Source: Methylobacterium sp. AMS5
GTDB taxonomy: Bacteria; Pseudomonadota; Alphaproteobacteria; Rhizobiales; Beijerinckiaceae
Assembly: GCF_001542815.1 (NCBI RefSeq)
Contig: NZ_CP006992.1
Location: forward strand, 1,989,501-2,053,500
Length of the DNA stretch: 64,000 nt
Reading direction: 5' to 3'
A program made the position numbers and the translations under genes. Every line of letters starts with the position of its first letter. Position 1 is the stretch's first letter. Below, piece by piece: positions 36,745 to 47,538 of this stretch. The notes under the pieces are model-generated. The model was not told where the DNA came from. It searched no databases and saw only the letters and a list, made by a program, of their open reading frames with translations.

Positions 36745-37440
36745 TCAAAGGGTGACGACGCGCCCGTCCTCCGCCGCGATGTAACCGTCCGGCGGGTGAG
36801 CGATCATCTCCGGGCTCATGCGTGAGCATCAGCCGCTTTGGGGGCGATCTCGGGCAGGCGCCGCTTCAGCGTCGCCCAATCGAGGTGGAATTTCAACGGA
36901 CGCTCCACGGTGCAGCCCTCGGCGATCATCAGGTCCGCCCCACGGCGACGATGTCCTCCACCCACTCGGTTCGCCGGTATCGCTGACGACCTTGCCCGCC
37001 GCCTCGATCCGCAGGGCGTGCGCGGGCGCGCCGGAGGGGTGGCGCATGGTGAAGGCGGTGGCCCGCACGCCCCCGGCCTCGACCGGGCGCCCGGCTTCCA
37101 TCTCCACGACCTCGATCCGGAACCGGCCCTCGGCCGTGCCCGGCGGCCCGACCACGGTCAACGGCTCCGTGCGCCCGCTGACGAGCTGCCCGTCGCGGAT
37201 CAGCCAGGGCAGGCCGCCGAAATGGTCGCCGTGGAGATGGGTGAGGAACACCGTGCGGATACGGTTCGGCTCGGCTCCGAAGCGCCGGATCGCGATGAGC
37301 GCGCAGGCGCCGCAATCGATGAGGAAGGCGCCGCCGGGCGCATCGACAGACGCGTCGGCGGATGCATCGACGTGGAAGCAGGTTTGGAAGCGCCCGCCCG
37401 AGCCGAACGCGTCTCCGCAACCGAGAACTTGAAGCCGCAT
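36745..37440 (-). pseudogene. metallo-beta-lactamase-fold hydrolase, several frameshifts
   Basis: The first two thirds are intact: MRLQVLGCGDAFGSGGRFQT and the metal motif TVFLTHLHGDHFGGLPW. After VVSDTG the family sequence continues only by changing frame repeatedly: EWVEDIVAVG, then LMIAEGCTVERPLKFHLDWA, then the LMLTH region, then PEMIAHPPDGYIAAEDGRVV to a stop at 36745. At least four small indels are needed between about 36790 and 36980. It resembles ribonuclease-Z-like phosphodiesterases. Confidence 0.8.
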
Positions 37441-37822
37441 GACTCACGCCCTCTGCCTTGCCGACCTTCGGCGGGGATTTCGGTCACCGGGCGCCGCGAT
37501 CAATCGTCTCCGGCCGGCGTGGATCGCGCGCATTCTCCGGAGGGCGTCTCCCGCGTGTCGGCAAGACGCAGGCCCGCTGTCAAAAGAGACAGGTTTGATT
37601 TCATTTGTTAATCTGCTGGAAATTCGAATTCAGCGCGGCATACTGATTTCTGTGTCCTGTTAGAGGGGTAGAGTCTGACCGTGCGCAGGCTGGAATTGCT
37701 TTTCAGGGGGCAGCATCCGACAAAATACTGTTTCAATGAGCCGGGTACAGTATCCCGCGGCCTGCGCAGATGCCAAATTCCGGCCGTGTGACCGCGTTCG
37801 GTCCCTTGTTCTTGCTCGGTTC
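37441..37822. other. gene-free interval upstream of LuxR regulator
   Basis: 382 bases; the centre (37580-37735) is AT-rich with TTTCATTTGTTAATCTGC-like sequence and is the likely promoter region. An in-frame ATG at 37736 would shorten it but lacks a ribosome-binding site. Confidence 0.4.
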
Positions 37823-38989
37823 ATGACGATCCATTCCCACCCCTTCCCCGCCGCGATCCGCTCGGCCTCGATCGAGCCGGCTGCCGCCCTGTCGGCCGAG
37901 GGCGCCGCCCTGATAGACCGGATCTACGAGGCGGCGGCCTTGCCCGAGTTGTGGCGCGAGGTGCTCGTCGAACTCGCCCGCTTCGCCGGCGCGCCGCAGG
38001 CGGTGATGATCGTCTCGACCGGGACGCACTTTCGCGACTTCGTGACGACGTCCCCTGAGTTCGACGCGCTGGTGATCGATCATTTCGAGCGCTTCCCCGA
38101 CAACGTCCGCACGGGGCGCCTGTTGGCGCTGCGCCATCCCGGCTTTCTCAACGACCTCGACGTCGTAACGGAGGAGGAGATCGCGACGCTGCCGCTCTAT
38201 CAGGACTTCCTGATCCCCCAGGGGTACGGCGCGGGCACCGCGACCGCCGTGCTGGTGCCGAGCGGCGACAGCGTCATCGTCCATTGCGAGCGTGCCCGCG
38301 CCGAGGGCGATTTCGGGTCCCAGACCCTGGCCGCGCTCAACAGCCTGCGCCCGCATCTCGCCCGGGCCGCCCTGCTCTCCGCACGCCTGGAGATGGAGCG
38401 GGCCGCGACCACCACCCGGACGCTCGAAGCGCTCGGCCTGCCGGCGGCCGTGCTCGGAAACGGAGGGCGGGTCATCGACGCCAATCCGTCCCTGGTGGCG
38501 ATGATGCCCCACACCCTCAGCGACCAGCCCTTGCGGCTCGCCGTGGTCGATCCGGCGGCCGACAGGCTGCTGCGCGAAGCCGTGTCACAATCCGCCCCGC
38601 CGCGGGCGATGCCGGTGCGCTCGATCCCGATTGCCGCCGCCGCCGAGCGTCCCCCGGTGATCCTGCATCTCGTGCCGATCCGCGGCGCGGCCCACGACGT
38701 GTTCGTCCGTGCCCGCTTCGTGCTGATCGCCACGCCCGTCGTGGCCCAGGACGTGCCGAGTGCGGATGTGGTCCAGGGGCTGTTCGACCTGACCCCGGCC
38801 GAGGCGCGGCTCGCCGCCCTGATCGCGGCGGGCGATGCCCCGGCTCCTGCCGCGGCCAAGCTCGGGATCACCCCCAACACCGCCCGCTCGGTGCTCCGGC
38901 GCATCTTCCAGAAGACCGGCGTGTCGCGCCAAGCCGAACTCGTCGGCCTGCTCGCCGGCCGGGGCGCCGGGGCGGGATTACGCGAATAA
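37823..38989 (+). CDS. LuxR-family transcriptional regulator with large sensory N-terminus
   Basis: 388 residues from ATG 37823. The C-terminal HTH (about 320-380) has LTPAEARLAALIAAGDAPAP and TPNTARSVLRRIFQKTGVSR. The about 300-residue N-terminal half contains a PAS-like segment (LGLPAAVLGNGGRVIDANPS) but no receiver or autoinducer domain. This is a large family in Methylobacterium and Bradyrhizobium with unknown ligands. No target gene is evident. Confidence 0.83.
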   Translation: MTIHSHPFPAAIRSASIEPAAALSAEGAALIDRIYEAAALPELWREVLVELARFAGAPQAVMIVSTGTHFRDFVTTSPEFDALVIDHFERFPDNVRTGRLLALRHPGFLNDLDVVTEEEIATLPLYQDFLIPQGYGAGTATAVLVPSGDSVIVHCERARAEGDFGSQTLAALNSLRPHLARAALLSARLEMERAATTTRTLEALGLPAAVLGNGGRVIDANPSLVAMMPHTLSDQPLRLAVVDPAADRLLREAVSQSAPPRAMPVRSIPIAAAAERPPVILHLVPIRGAAHDVFVRARFVLIATPVVAQDVPSADVVQGLFDLTPAEARLAALIAAGDAPAPAAAKLGITPNTARSVLRRIFQKTGVSRQAELVGLLAGRGAGAGLRE

Positions 38990-39126
38990 CGGCCGATGCG
39001 TCGGCCGATACTCAGCTATGGCGTCGGCCAACTCGCAACTTCTGAAAAACCGCTCTATAAGCCCGGCTTCGCGCGAGGCGGGAGGGCCCGCGCGCATCAC
39101 CCGATCGGGTGAGCGGAGAGAGTATC

Positions 39127-40509
39127 ATGGCCGAGCGGTGGACCCCCAAAACCTGGCGCAACCTGCCGATCCAGCAGGTCCCGTCCTATCCGGACGCGGG
39201 CGCTCTCCAGGCCGTCGAGGCGCAGCTCGCGAGCTTTCCGCCGCTCGTCTTTGCCGGTGAGGCGCGCAAGCTGAAGGCGGCCTTGGCGCGCGTCGGTGCG
39301 GGCGAGGCCTTTCTGCTCCAGGGCGGCGATTGCGCCGAGAGCTTCGACGAGCACTCGGCCGACAACATCCGCGACTTCTTCCGCGTCTTCCTGCAGATGG
39401 CGATGGTGCTCACCTTCGCGGGCGGCTCGCCCGTGGTGAAGGTCGGCCGCATTGCCGGACAGTTCGCCAAGCCGCGCTCTTCGCCGACCGAGACGCTCGA
39501 CGGCGTGGCGCTGCCGAGCTACCGCGGCGACATCATCAACGGCCTGACCTTCAACGAGGAGGCCCGGATCCCCGATCCGCGCCGTCAGCTCGAGGCCTAC
39601 CGCCAGTCGGCGGCGACGCTGAACCTGCTGCGCGCCTTCGCGACCGGCGGCTACGCCAACCTCGAGAATGCGCATCGCTGGATGCTCGGCTTCGTGAAGG
39701 ACAGCCCGCAATCCTCGCGCTACCGCGATGTGGCCGAGCGGATGTCGGACGCGCTCGACTTCATGCGCGCCATCGGCATCAATCCGGAGACGCACCAGGA
39801 GGTCCGCACCACGGACTTCTACACCAGCCACGAGGCGCTGCTGCTCGGCTACGAGGAGTCGCTGACCCGCGTCGATTCGACGAGCGGGGACTGGTACGCC
39901 ACGTCCGGCCACATGCTCTGGATCGGTGACCGCACCCGCCAGCCGGATCACGCCCACGTGGAATATGCCCGCGGCATCAAGAACCCGATCGGCCTCAAAT
40001 GCGGGCCCTCGACCACGGCCGAGGGGCTGATCCGGCTGATCGACCTCCTCAACCCGGAAAACGAGGCCGGGCGCCTGAGCCTGATCTGCCGCTTCGGCGC
40101 GGACAAGGTCGGTGACCATCTGCCGGGGCTGATCCGTGCGGTGCAGCGCGAGGGCCGCAACGTGGTGTGGGTGTGCGATCCGATGCACGGCAACACCATC
40201 GCCGCCGGCCGCTACAAGACCCGGCCGTTCGAGCGGGTGATGCAGGAGATCGAGGGCTTCTTCGGCGTGCACCGCGCGGAAGGCACGATCGCCGGCGGCA
40301 TCCATCTCGAGATGACCGGCAAAGACGTCACCGAATGCACCGGCGGCGCCCGTGCGCTGACGGCCGACGACCTGCAGGACCGCTACCACACCTACTGCGA
40401 CCCGCGCCTCAATGCGGAGCAGGCGCTGGAGGTGGCGTTCCTGACCGCCGAACTGGTGAAGCGCGAGCGCGCCGAGATCGAGCGCCCGCGCCTCGACGCG
40501 GCGGAGTAG
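39127..40509 (+). CDS. class II 3-deoxy-D-arabino-heptulosonate 7-phosphate synthase
   Basis: 460 residues; condenses PEP with erythrose-4-phosphate to start the shikimate pathway. Class II (plant/AroH-type) signature segments are clear: [44 protein letters not shown] and [10 protein letters not shown]. Metal ligands lie in GGDCAE, DPMHGNT and [18 protein letters not shown] 39127 follows a GGAGAGAG ribosome-binding site. A strong terminator follows. Confidence 0.95.
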   Translation: MAERWTPKTWRNLPIQQVPSYPDAGALQAVEAQLASFPPLVFAGEARKLKAALARVGAGEAFLLQGGDCAESFDEHSADNIRDFFRVFLQMAMVLTFAGGSPVVKVGRIAGQFAKPRSSPTETLDGVALPSYRGDIINGLTFNEEARIPDPRRQLEAYRQSAATLNLLRAFATGGYANLENAHRWMLGFVKDSPQSSRYRDVAERMSDALDFMRAIGINPETHQEVRTTDFYTSHEALLLGYEESLTRVDSTSGDWYATSGHMLWIGDRTRQPDHAHVEYARGIKNPIGLKCGPSTTAEGLIRLIDLLNPENEAGRLSLICRFGADKVGDHLPGLIRAVQREGRNVVWVCDPMHGNTIAAGRYKTRPFERVMQEIEGFFGVHRAEGTIAGGIHLEMTGKDVTECTGGARALTADDLQDRYHTYCDPRLNAEQALEVAFLTAELVKRERAEIERPRLDAAE

Positions 40510-40538
40510 CCTCGGCCGGATCGGATCGGAATGCGACG

Positions 40539-40576
40539 GGGCGGGTGCGATCATGCAGGATCGTGCCCGCCCTTTT
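40539..40576 (+). terminator. intrinsic terminator after DAHP synthase gene
   Basis: Stem GGGCGGGTGCGATC / GATCGTGCCCGCCC (two G-U pairs), loop ATGCAG, then TTTT. Confidence 0.88.
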
Positions 40577-40729
40577 CGTTGTGCGAACCCATGTGCAGCG
40601 AGGGCCGCCTCCGCCCCGACGTGCAGCCGACAAAAGATTCGGCGAAGCACCACATCGGCGCGCGTCAAGAATGTTTCTCGCGACCGAGCTTGGTTATCAT
40701 CCTCTTAAGTGATCGGCTTCGGAGGCGGC

Positions 40730-40945
40730 ATGGCGGTATCGGCGACCAGGAAGACTTCTCGCATTCGCAGTCTCTGGCCGAGCTGGAATCCAGGAGAGCT
40801 CTCCGCCGCCGCGCCTCCGCTGGATCGGCGCTCGATCGACCTGCGCCCCATCGAGCCCGAGGCGCGCCTGCCCTCGCACAACCTCACCGCCAACGAACTT
40901 ATCGCCATGGCCCGCGCCGCCCGGGCGCGCCGCCTCGATCCGTGA
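40730..40945 (+). CDS. small hypothetical protein
   Basis: 71 residues (MAVSATRKTSRIRSLWPSWN...). A GGAGG five bases before ATG 40730 supports the start. Basic N-terminus, proline-containing middle, and a short helix LTANELIAMARAARARRLDP. No family recognised. Confidence 0.5.
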   Translation: MAVSATRKTSRIRSLWPSWNPGELSAAAPPLDRRSIDLRPIEPEARLPSHNLTANELIAMARAARARRLDP

Positions 40946-41021
40946 GCGGATGCCCCGCTGCTTGGTGACGGCGAAGTCCCGATCCCGCGCCGGGACGGTC
41001 CGCAGGCGCCTCGCGTAGCGC

Positions 41022-41567
41022 CTACTGCACCAGCGCCAGACGGCCGCGTGCCTCGGTCGCTCCGGTGCGGATCGGCGGATCGCTGTGGCCGGCGAAGAAG
41101 TCCTCGACCATCTCGCGCAGGATCTCGGCCAGGTCGCCGCCGCGATCGGCCTCGACATGCACGTCGCTGCCGACGCAGCGGCCAAGGCCCGGCGTCGTGT
41201 TGCTGGCCAGGGTGAGGAGTCGCTCGTTGTACTCCGCCCCCAGGCCGTTCACGGCGATGAAGTTGCGCCCACCCAGGACGGGGCCGTACTTCACGGTGAT
41301 CCGGTGCTCCTGATCGGCGTCGTTCTGCAACGTGGCGGTGAAGCCGACGAAATCGTCGCGATCCACCTCCGGGGCGGGGCAGGTGATCCGGCCGTGCTCG
41401 ATGCCGTCCTCTTCCAACACCTCGGCCATCAGGCTCAGGGCTTCGGTGATCGGAGCCAGCGCCCGAACGCCCTCCTGAAGAAGCTTGGCCTGGATCCGAT
41501 GCTTCTGCGCGTCGGCCGCGCGCAGGCGCGCCCGGAAGCGATTCTTGATGTCGAAGGGGTTCGTCAT
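41022..41567 (-). CDS. hypothetical cytoplasmic protein
   Basis: 181 residues beginning MTNPFDIKNRFRARLRAADA. No signal peptide or membrane segment. An N-terminal amphipathic helix, then a beta-rich middle (HRITVKYGPVLGGRNFIAVN) and an acidic helix before the end. I do not recognise the family. An inverted repeat at 41623-41639 lies upstream and could be its operator. Confidence 0.68.
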   Translation of the reverse strand: MTNPFDIKNRFRARLRAADAQKHRIQAKLLQEGVRALAPITEALSLMAEVLEEDGIEHGRITCPAPEVDRDDFVGFTATLQNDADQEHRITVKYGPVLGGRNFIAVNGLGAEYNERLLTLASNTTPGLGRCVGSDVHVEADRGGDLAEILREMVEDFFAGHSDPPIRTGATEARGRLALVQ

Positions 41568-41905
41568 GGATGGGTCCCCGCGCGATTGTTCGGTGCCCTT
41601 TGATCGACTTGTAAGTTAGGAAGACGCTTAATCAGCGTCAAGCTGATGCACAGTATTCGTGCCTGATTGGACGCTGAGCTCTTGCATCATTATATGACGT
41701 GAGCATTTTTTGTGCAGAATTGGCAGGCGCGGTATTGGTGCGGCGCACGCGCTGGCGCGGCGACCGCACCAAACCGGCCGTCCGCCCGTCTCTGCATTGC
41801 GCTCTTTGACGGAATGCGCGTATCCGACAAACCGACCTTTTCCGGAGTCGTTCCCCGCGATGAGCGGCCGAGCGCCGATGGAGGACGAGCGGGAGCGACG
41901 CGCCT
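41568..41905. other. divergent upstream region before yicC
   Basis: 338 bases without a gene, AT-rich around 41640-41725. It serves the minus-strand hypothetical gene and yicC. Confidence 0.45.
41623..41639. promoter_or_regulatory. perfect inverted repeat, possible operator
   Basis: GACGCT-TAATC-AGCGTC, six-base perfect arms with a 5-base spacer, 56 bases ahead of the minus-strand hypothetical gene. A regulator is not known. Confidence 0.4.
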
Positions 41906-42820
41906 TTGGCCCAAACCAGCGCAGGCAAGACGAGCGAAGACACGACCATCGCGAGCATGACCGGGTTTGCCCGCTCCGCCGGCACGATCGGCGCGGTGCA
42001 GTGGTTGTGGGAGATCCGCACCGTGAACGGGCGTGGGCTCGATATCCGCGTGCGCGTCCCGAACGGCTTCGAGGCGGCGGGGGAGGCGGCCCGCATCGCT
42101 CTGTCCAAGGCGCTCTCTCGCGGCCAGTGCCAGCTCGGTCTGACCTTGACGCGGCCCGAGGCGGCGGTGCGGGTGCGCATCGACGAAACTTTGCTGGCGA
42201 GCCTCGCCGCGGCAATCGCCCGGGTGCCGCGCCCCGTCGAGGTCGGCCCGGCGACGCTCGACGGGCTGCTCGCCGTGCGCGGCGTCGTGGAGGCCGAGAG
42301 CGAGGCCGGAGCCGACCCTGAGGCGCTCAATCGGGATCTCGTCGCCGGGATCGAGACCCTCGTGGCCGATCTCGTCTCCGCCCGCCGCGCGGAAGGGGCG
42401 CGACTGCACGCGATCGTGGGGGGGCAGATCGCGGACATCGCCCGCTTGACCCAGGCCGCCGAGGACTGCCCCGCCCGCCGGCCCGAGGCGGTGCGCGCCC
42501 GGCTCGCGGATGCGGTGGCGGCCCTCGTCGGCGCCGGGGGGATCGACCCCGACCGCCTGCATCAGGAGGCGGTGCTGCTCGCGGCCAAGGCGGATGTGCG
42601 CGAGGAACTCGACCGCCTGCGCGCTCACCTCGCTGCCATCGGTGAGTTGCTGGCTCAGGGCGGCGCGATCGGCCGGCGGCTCGATTTCCTGGCCCAGGAA
42701 CTCGGGCGCGAGGCCAACACCCTGTGCGCCAAGGCCGGCGACATCAGCCTGTCGCGGATCGGACTCGACTTGAAGGCCGTGGTGGAGCAATTCCGCGAGC
42801 AGGTGCAGAACGTCGAATGA
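41906..42820 (+). CDS. yicC: YicC/YloC family endoribonuclease
   Basis: 304 residues; the family includes E. coli YicC, an RNA-cleaving stress protein. The N-terminal SMTGFARSAG and EIRTVNGRGLDIRVRVP, and the C-terminal GRRLDFLAQELGREANTLCA with DISLSRIGLDLKAVVEQFRE are the family hallmarks. A TTG at 41906 gives the full N-terminus and has GGGAGCG upstream; ATG 41957 would start at MTGFARS. gmk begins 34 bases later, the common yicC-gmk order. Confidence 0.9.
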   Translation: MAQTSAGKTSEDTTIASMTGFARSAGTIGAVQWLWEIRTVNGRGLDIRVRVPNGFEAAGEAARIALSKALSRGQCQLGLTLTRPEAAVRVRIDETLLASLAAAIARVPRPVEVGPATLDGLLAVRGVVEAESEAGADPEALNRDLVAGIETLVADLVSARRAEGARLHAIVGGQIADIARLTQAAEDCPARRPEAVRARLADAVAALVGAGGIDPDRLHQEAVLLAAKADVREELDRLRAHLAAIGELLAQGGAIGRRLDFLAQELGREANTLCAKAGDISLSRIGLDLKAVVEQFREQVQNVE

Positions 42821-42854
42821 GAGCGAGAGACATGCGTAGCGGAGTTTCCCGCCG

Positions 42855-43523
<669 letters not shown>

Positions 43524-43744
43524 AGGCAGGGCGCCGAGGGTCATCCTTCATTCAGGTCCGTGCTCTAGCGCCGAGGTTGCTGCCTTTCAGCGGCTCGATG
43601 CGCGCCTGAAGTATCGCGACGCCCGAAATCGGAACTGCGCCCTCTACGAAGGCCGCAGGCCCGGAGGGCGCCTGCGGCGGCATGTGTTGCGGGATGGCAG
43701 GGGCCGTCCGATCTGCGCCGGGCGGCGCTGAGCGGCAACGCGCC

Positions 43745-45493
43745 CTACTCCGCCGCCGTGCGGGGCCGCGACGGATGCGAATCCTCCATCTGCGCCGCAT
43801 GGAGGCGGCGGTAGTAGCCGTCTCCGGCCAGCAGCACGTCGTGACGGCCCTGCTCGACGATGCCGCTCTCGGCCACCACCACGATGCGATCCGCGTGGCG
43901 GATCGTGGCGAGCCGGTGGGCGATGACGAGCGTCGTGCGGCCTTCCGCCAGTTCGAACAGCGAGGCCTGGATCTCCCGCTCGGTCTGCGTGTCCAGCGCC
44001 GAGGTCGCCTCATCGAGGATCAGGATCGGCGGGTTCTTGAGGAAGGCGCGGGCGATCGCGAGCCGCTGCTTCTGCCCGCCCGACAGTTTCACTCCACGCT
44101 CGCCGATCACCGTGTCGAGCCCCTCGGGCAGGGCGGCGATCAGGCCGTCGAGCCGGGCACGGGCGGCGGCGTCCATGATCTCGGCCTCGCTCGCGCGCAA
44201 GCGGCCATAGGCGATGTTCTCGCGGATCGTGCCGGCGAACAGGAACACGTCCTGCTGGACGATGCCGATCTGCCCGCGCAGCGAGGCCAGCGTCAGGTCG
44301 CGGATGTCGTGGCCGTCGATGGTGATGCGCCCGGTCTCCGCCTCGTAGAAGCGTGGGATCAGCGAGAGCAGCGTCGTCTTGCCCGCCCCCGAAGGTCCGA
44401 CGAAGGCCACCGTCTCGCCCGCGTGGATCGTCAGGTCGATCTCGGAGAGCACCGGCCGATCCGGGCTGTAGCCGAAGCGCACGCCCTCGAAGCGGATTTC
44501 GCCCTTCAGCGGCGGGGCGGGAATGGCCCCCGGCCGGTCGGCGATGTCGGGCTCGGTGGCGAGCAGGTCCTGGTAGCGGCGAAAGCCGGCAATCCCTTTT
44601 GGATAAGTCTCGATCACCGCCCCGATCTTTTCCAGCGGCCGGTAGAACACCGCCACCAGGAGCAGGAAGCCGACGAAGCCGCCGGCCGTCAGGTCACCGC
44701 GCACCACGAAGGCGGCACCCCCGAGGAGCACCACGATCTGCACGAGGCGCAGGCCCAGATAATTGATCGACAGGGCGCCCGCCATCAGCCGGTAGGCTTC
44801 GAGCTTGGTGGTGCGGTATTTCCGGTTGTCGGAGGCGAACAGCGCCCGTTCGTGCGCCTCGTTGGCGAAGGCCTTCACCACGCGGATGCCGCCGACATTC
44901 TCCTCGATGCGGGCGTTGAAGGCGCCGACGCGCCCGTACTGCGCCTGCCAGTTGCGTGTCATGCGCCCGCCGTAGCGGATGACGACGAAGGCGATCAGAG
45001 GCAGGATCGCCAGCGTCATCAAAGCCAGCGGCGGGTGGACGAGGAACATCAGCGCGAAGGCGCCGAACAGCGTCATCACCGCGATGAACATGTCCTCGGG
45101 CCCGTGATGGGCGACCTCGCCGATCTCCTCCAGATCCTTGGTGACGCGCGCCACCAGATGGCCGGTCTTCTGTCCGTCGAAGAAGCGGAAGGAGAGCTTC
45201 TGCAGGTGGTCGAAGGCGCGGGCGCGCATCTCGGTCTCGATGTTGATGCCGAGCACGTGCCCCCAATAGGTGACGACCACCATCAGTCCGGCATTGGCGA
45301 CGTAGAGCAGCGTCAGGCCCATTGCGGCCAGCAGGATCAGGCTCCAGTCCTGCTGTGGCAGCAGGCGGTCGACGAAGGCTTTGACCGCGAGCGGGAAGCC
45401 GAGTTCGAGCACGCCCGAGAGCACGGCGCAGCCGAAATCCACCAGGAACAGCGTCCGGTGCGGACGGTAATAGGCGAGGAAGGCCTTCAGCAT
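43745..45493 (-). CDS. ABC exporter, fused permease and ATPase
   Basis: 582 residues: six transmembrane helices (about 15-290) then a nucleotide-binding domain with Walker A GPSGAGKTTLLS, Q-loop IVQQDVFLF, signature LSGGQKQRLAIARA, Walker B ILILDEATSALD and H-loop VIAHRLATI. Half-transporter of the MsbA/lipid or drug exporter type, acting as a homodimer; the substrate is unknown. Start at ATG 45493. Confidence 0.92.
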   Translation of the reverse strand: MLKAFLAYYRPHRTLFLVDFGCAVLSGVLELGFPLAVKAFVDRLLPQQDWSLILLAAMGLTLLYVANAGLMVVVTYWGHVLGINIETEMRARAFDHLQKLSFRFFDGQKTGHLVARVTKDLEEIGEVAHHGPEDMFIAVMTLFGAFALMFLVHPPLALMTLAILPLIAFVVIRYGGRMTRNWQAQYGRVGAFNARIEENVGGIRVVKAFANEAHERALFASDNRKYRTTKLEAYRLMAGALSINYLGLRLVQIVVLLGGAAFVVRGDLTAGGFVGFLLLVAVFYRPLEKIGAVIETYPKGIAGFRRYQDLLATEPDIADRPGAIPAPPLKGEIRFEGVRFGYSPDRPVLSEIDLTIHAGETVAFVGPSGAGKTTLLSLIPRFYEAETGRITIDGHDIRDLTLASLRGQIGIVQQDVFLFAGTIRENIAYGRLRASEAEIMDAAARARLDGLIAALPEGLDTVIGERGVKLSGGQKQRLAIARAFLKNPPILILDEATSALDTQTEREIQASLFELAEGRTTLVIAHRLATIRHADRIVVVAESGIVEQGRHDVLLAGDGYYRRLHAAQMEDSHPSRPRTAAE

Positions 45494-45661
45494 GGCGCGG
45501 CTGTCACGGGTCTTCTGGCCCGGAAGCGGGCGGCTCCCCGGCCATAGGCGAGGGTGCGCCGTCGCGCCAGCGGCGCCGACGCGGGGGGCCACCCTCACCG
45601 CTCCATAAGAGGCCGCTTGGGTCCGCGCGGCGCTGCGGATGGCAGCGGCGCGGACCGCCGT

Positions 45662-46177
45662 TCAGCGCATCACATACACCTCGGTGCCGACGGTGACGCG
45701 CCCGAACAGGTCGGCGATGTCCTGGTTGTACATGCGGATGCAGCCGTAGGACGCGAAGGTACCGATCGAATTCGGCCGGTTGGTGCCGTGGATGGCGTAT
45801 TCGCCGCCGCGCAGGGTCATGGCCGCCACGCCCATCGGATTGCTCGGCGAGCCGCCGCGGATGAGGTTGGGGAGGCGCGGGTTGTCGCGCTTCACCTCCG
45901 CCGGGGGCGACCAGTCGGGCTGGTAATATTTGCCGTCGATCTGCGTGGCGCCGCTCCACTGCTTGCCCGGCTTGCCGACCGCGACGGGGTAGCGGATCGC
46001 CGTGCCGTCGCCGTTGACGAGGTAGAGCCGGCGCTCGGTGGTGCGCACCACGATCGTGCCCGCACCGATGCCGTCGGCGAAGGGGACGACTTCCCGGGCC
46101 TGCGCGGCACCGGCCGCGCATAAAGCCGCCGTGAGCGCGCCCGCGAGACGCGCTCTGTACTTGACTGTCCTGAACAT
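45662..46177 (-). CDS. L,D-transpeptidase, YkuD domain
   Basis: 171 residues with signal peptide (RLAGALTAALCAAGAAQA-R). The catalytic signature HGTNRPNSIGTFASYGCIRM contains His and Cys of the YkuD active site (H-x-x-x-x-S-G-C-I-R type; here Y-G-C-I-R-M). It forms 3-3 crosslinks or anchors proteins on peptidoglycan in the periplasm. Confidence 0.92.
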   Translation of the reverse strand: MFRTVKYRARLAGALTAALCAAGAAQAREVVPFADGIGAGTIVVRTTERRLYLVNGDGTAIRYPVAVGKPGKQWSGATQIDGKYYQPDWSPPAEVKRDNPRLPNLIRGGSPSNPMGVAAMTLRGGEYAIHGTNRPNSIGTFASYGCIRMYNQDIADLFGRVTVGTEVYVMR

Positions 46178-46359
46178 CGAAGATCGCCTTTCGAAGCTGG
46201 AGCGTAACTGACGAAGACGATCCGCCGTTCCAGCTTGCGATTCTGCTTTACGCGCCGCGAAATGCGCGCCTCATGCACGGCCTCTTGGCGGATTGGCGAA
46301 TGCCGGGCTCGGAAATCCCGGAAAATTTTAAGTATCGGCGCTGACTTCCGGTGACGATC

Positions 46360-47025
46360 TCAGCGTTCATGGAGCCGGACCGCTTCCGGGTGCCGCTCCT
46401 GCCAGCCGTGGCGGACGAGTTCCGGGTCGGCATGCTCCTCGACCGGGTGGCCGACACAGAGATAGGCGACGAGATCCCAGCCTTCCGGTACGTCGAGGGC
46501 GTCCGTCACGAGGGTGGGTTCGAGGATCGAGACCCAGCCGACGCCGATGCCGTGGGCGCGGGCGGCAAGCCAGAAAGCATGGATGCAGGCCGCCACCGAG
46601 TAGCGCAGCATCTCCGGCATCGTCGCGCGACCGAGGCCGTGGCCGGCGCCCGTCCCGGAATCGCAGAACACGGCGAGGTGAACCGGCGCCTGACGCAGGC
46701 CCGCGAGCTTCAGGCGGGCGTAGAGCGCCCGTTGTTCGTCGGCATAGGTGGCGCAGGCGGCGGCGTTGCAGCGCTCGAAGCTCGCGATGACCGCCGCGCG
46801 CCGCCGGGGCTCGGACACCCTGACGAACCGCCAGGGCTGGCTGTTGCCGACGGAGGGCGCCAGCGCCGCCAGATCGAGGCAGGTCCGCAGCGCGGCCTCG
46901 TCGATCGGTTCGCCGGAGAAGCGCCGCACGTCCCGCCGCCACGCGAACAGGTCCGCGAGGCGTGCGCGGAAGGCGTCGTCGAAGACGGGCGGAGGCGCCG
47001 CTGCGCGGGGGGAGGACTCGGACAT
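46360..47025 (-). CDS. bluB: 5,6-dimethylbenzimidazole synthase
   Basis: 221 residues from ATG 47025, nitroreductase-like fold. FAWRRDVRRFSGEPID and LAALAPSVGNSQPWRFVRV are BluB signatures, as is GVGWVSILEP. It fragments reduced FMN to give the lower ligand of vitamin B12. Methylotrophs need B12 for methylmalonyl-CoA and ethylmalonyl-CoA steps. No B12 riboswitch was found in the 500 bases upstream. Confidence 0.9.
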   Translation of the reverse strand: MSESSPRAAAPPPVFDDAFRARLADLFAWRRDVRRFSGEPIDEAALRTCLDLAALAPSVGNSQPWRFVRVSEPRRRAAVIASFERCNAAACATYADEQRALYARLKLAGLRQAPVHLAVFCDSGTGAGHGLGRATMPEMLRYSVAACIHAFWLAARAHGIGVGWVSILEPTLVTDALDVPEGWDLVAYLCVGHPVEEHADPELVRHGWQERHPEAVRLHER

Positions 47026-47538
47026 CGCCGCCGCTTCTCGCGCCAGCGGGCGCGGCTGCCAAGATGGTTGTTGGGGGGCGCGACCTCGGCTCCCTGCCTC
47101 GAGCATCGTCCCAACCGGTGGTCACCGGCTTTCGGGCTGATGCACCCGCGAGAGGCGGGCGCCTCGACACGAAAAAAGGGCGGCGCTCCGAGGAGGCCGC
47201 CTGAAGTCCTTGGGTCTCGAAACCCCTGGATGCCGGTTTGCCGAGATCCGCGGCATTGCCCGAGGGCTGGGGAGCTCGGGTTCAGGCGCCGCCGCGGTGG
47301 ACAGACCGACGAGGTTTCAAGCCACAGTGAAAGCGTGTCGCGATGGCGATGGCAAGGCGAGTCTGCGGCGGGACCGTGATGTTCACCACCTTACCGTGCG
47401 GCGACGCACATCAGTCGCGCGCTGCGCCGAAACCACGCTGCGCGAACGATGGCCGGCGAAGCACCTTGCGGGTGCCTGCCGCGGAGCCCATCATCTCCCC
47501 CACGCCGCGGGAACGCCGGCACCGATACGGGAGTGACG
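47026..47538. other. gene-free interval with degenerate family A repeat
   Basis: 513 bases. A degenerate family A repeat occupies 47101-47144 (GAGCATCGTCCCAACCGGTG, ACCGGCTTTCGG, CTGATGC). No gene is supported in the rest. Confidence 0.45.

Noticed and set aside
47026..47538. B12 riboswitch upstream of bluB
   Set aside because: The conserved B12-box sequence could not be found in either strand of the upstream region.
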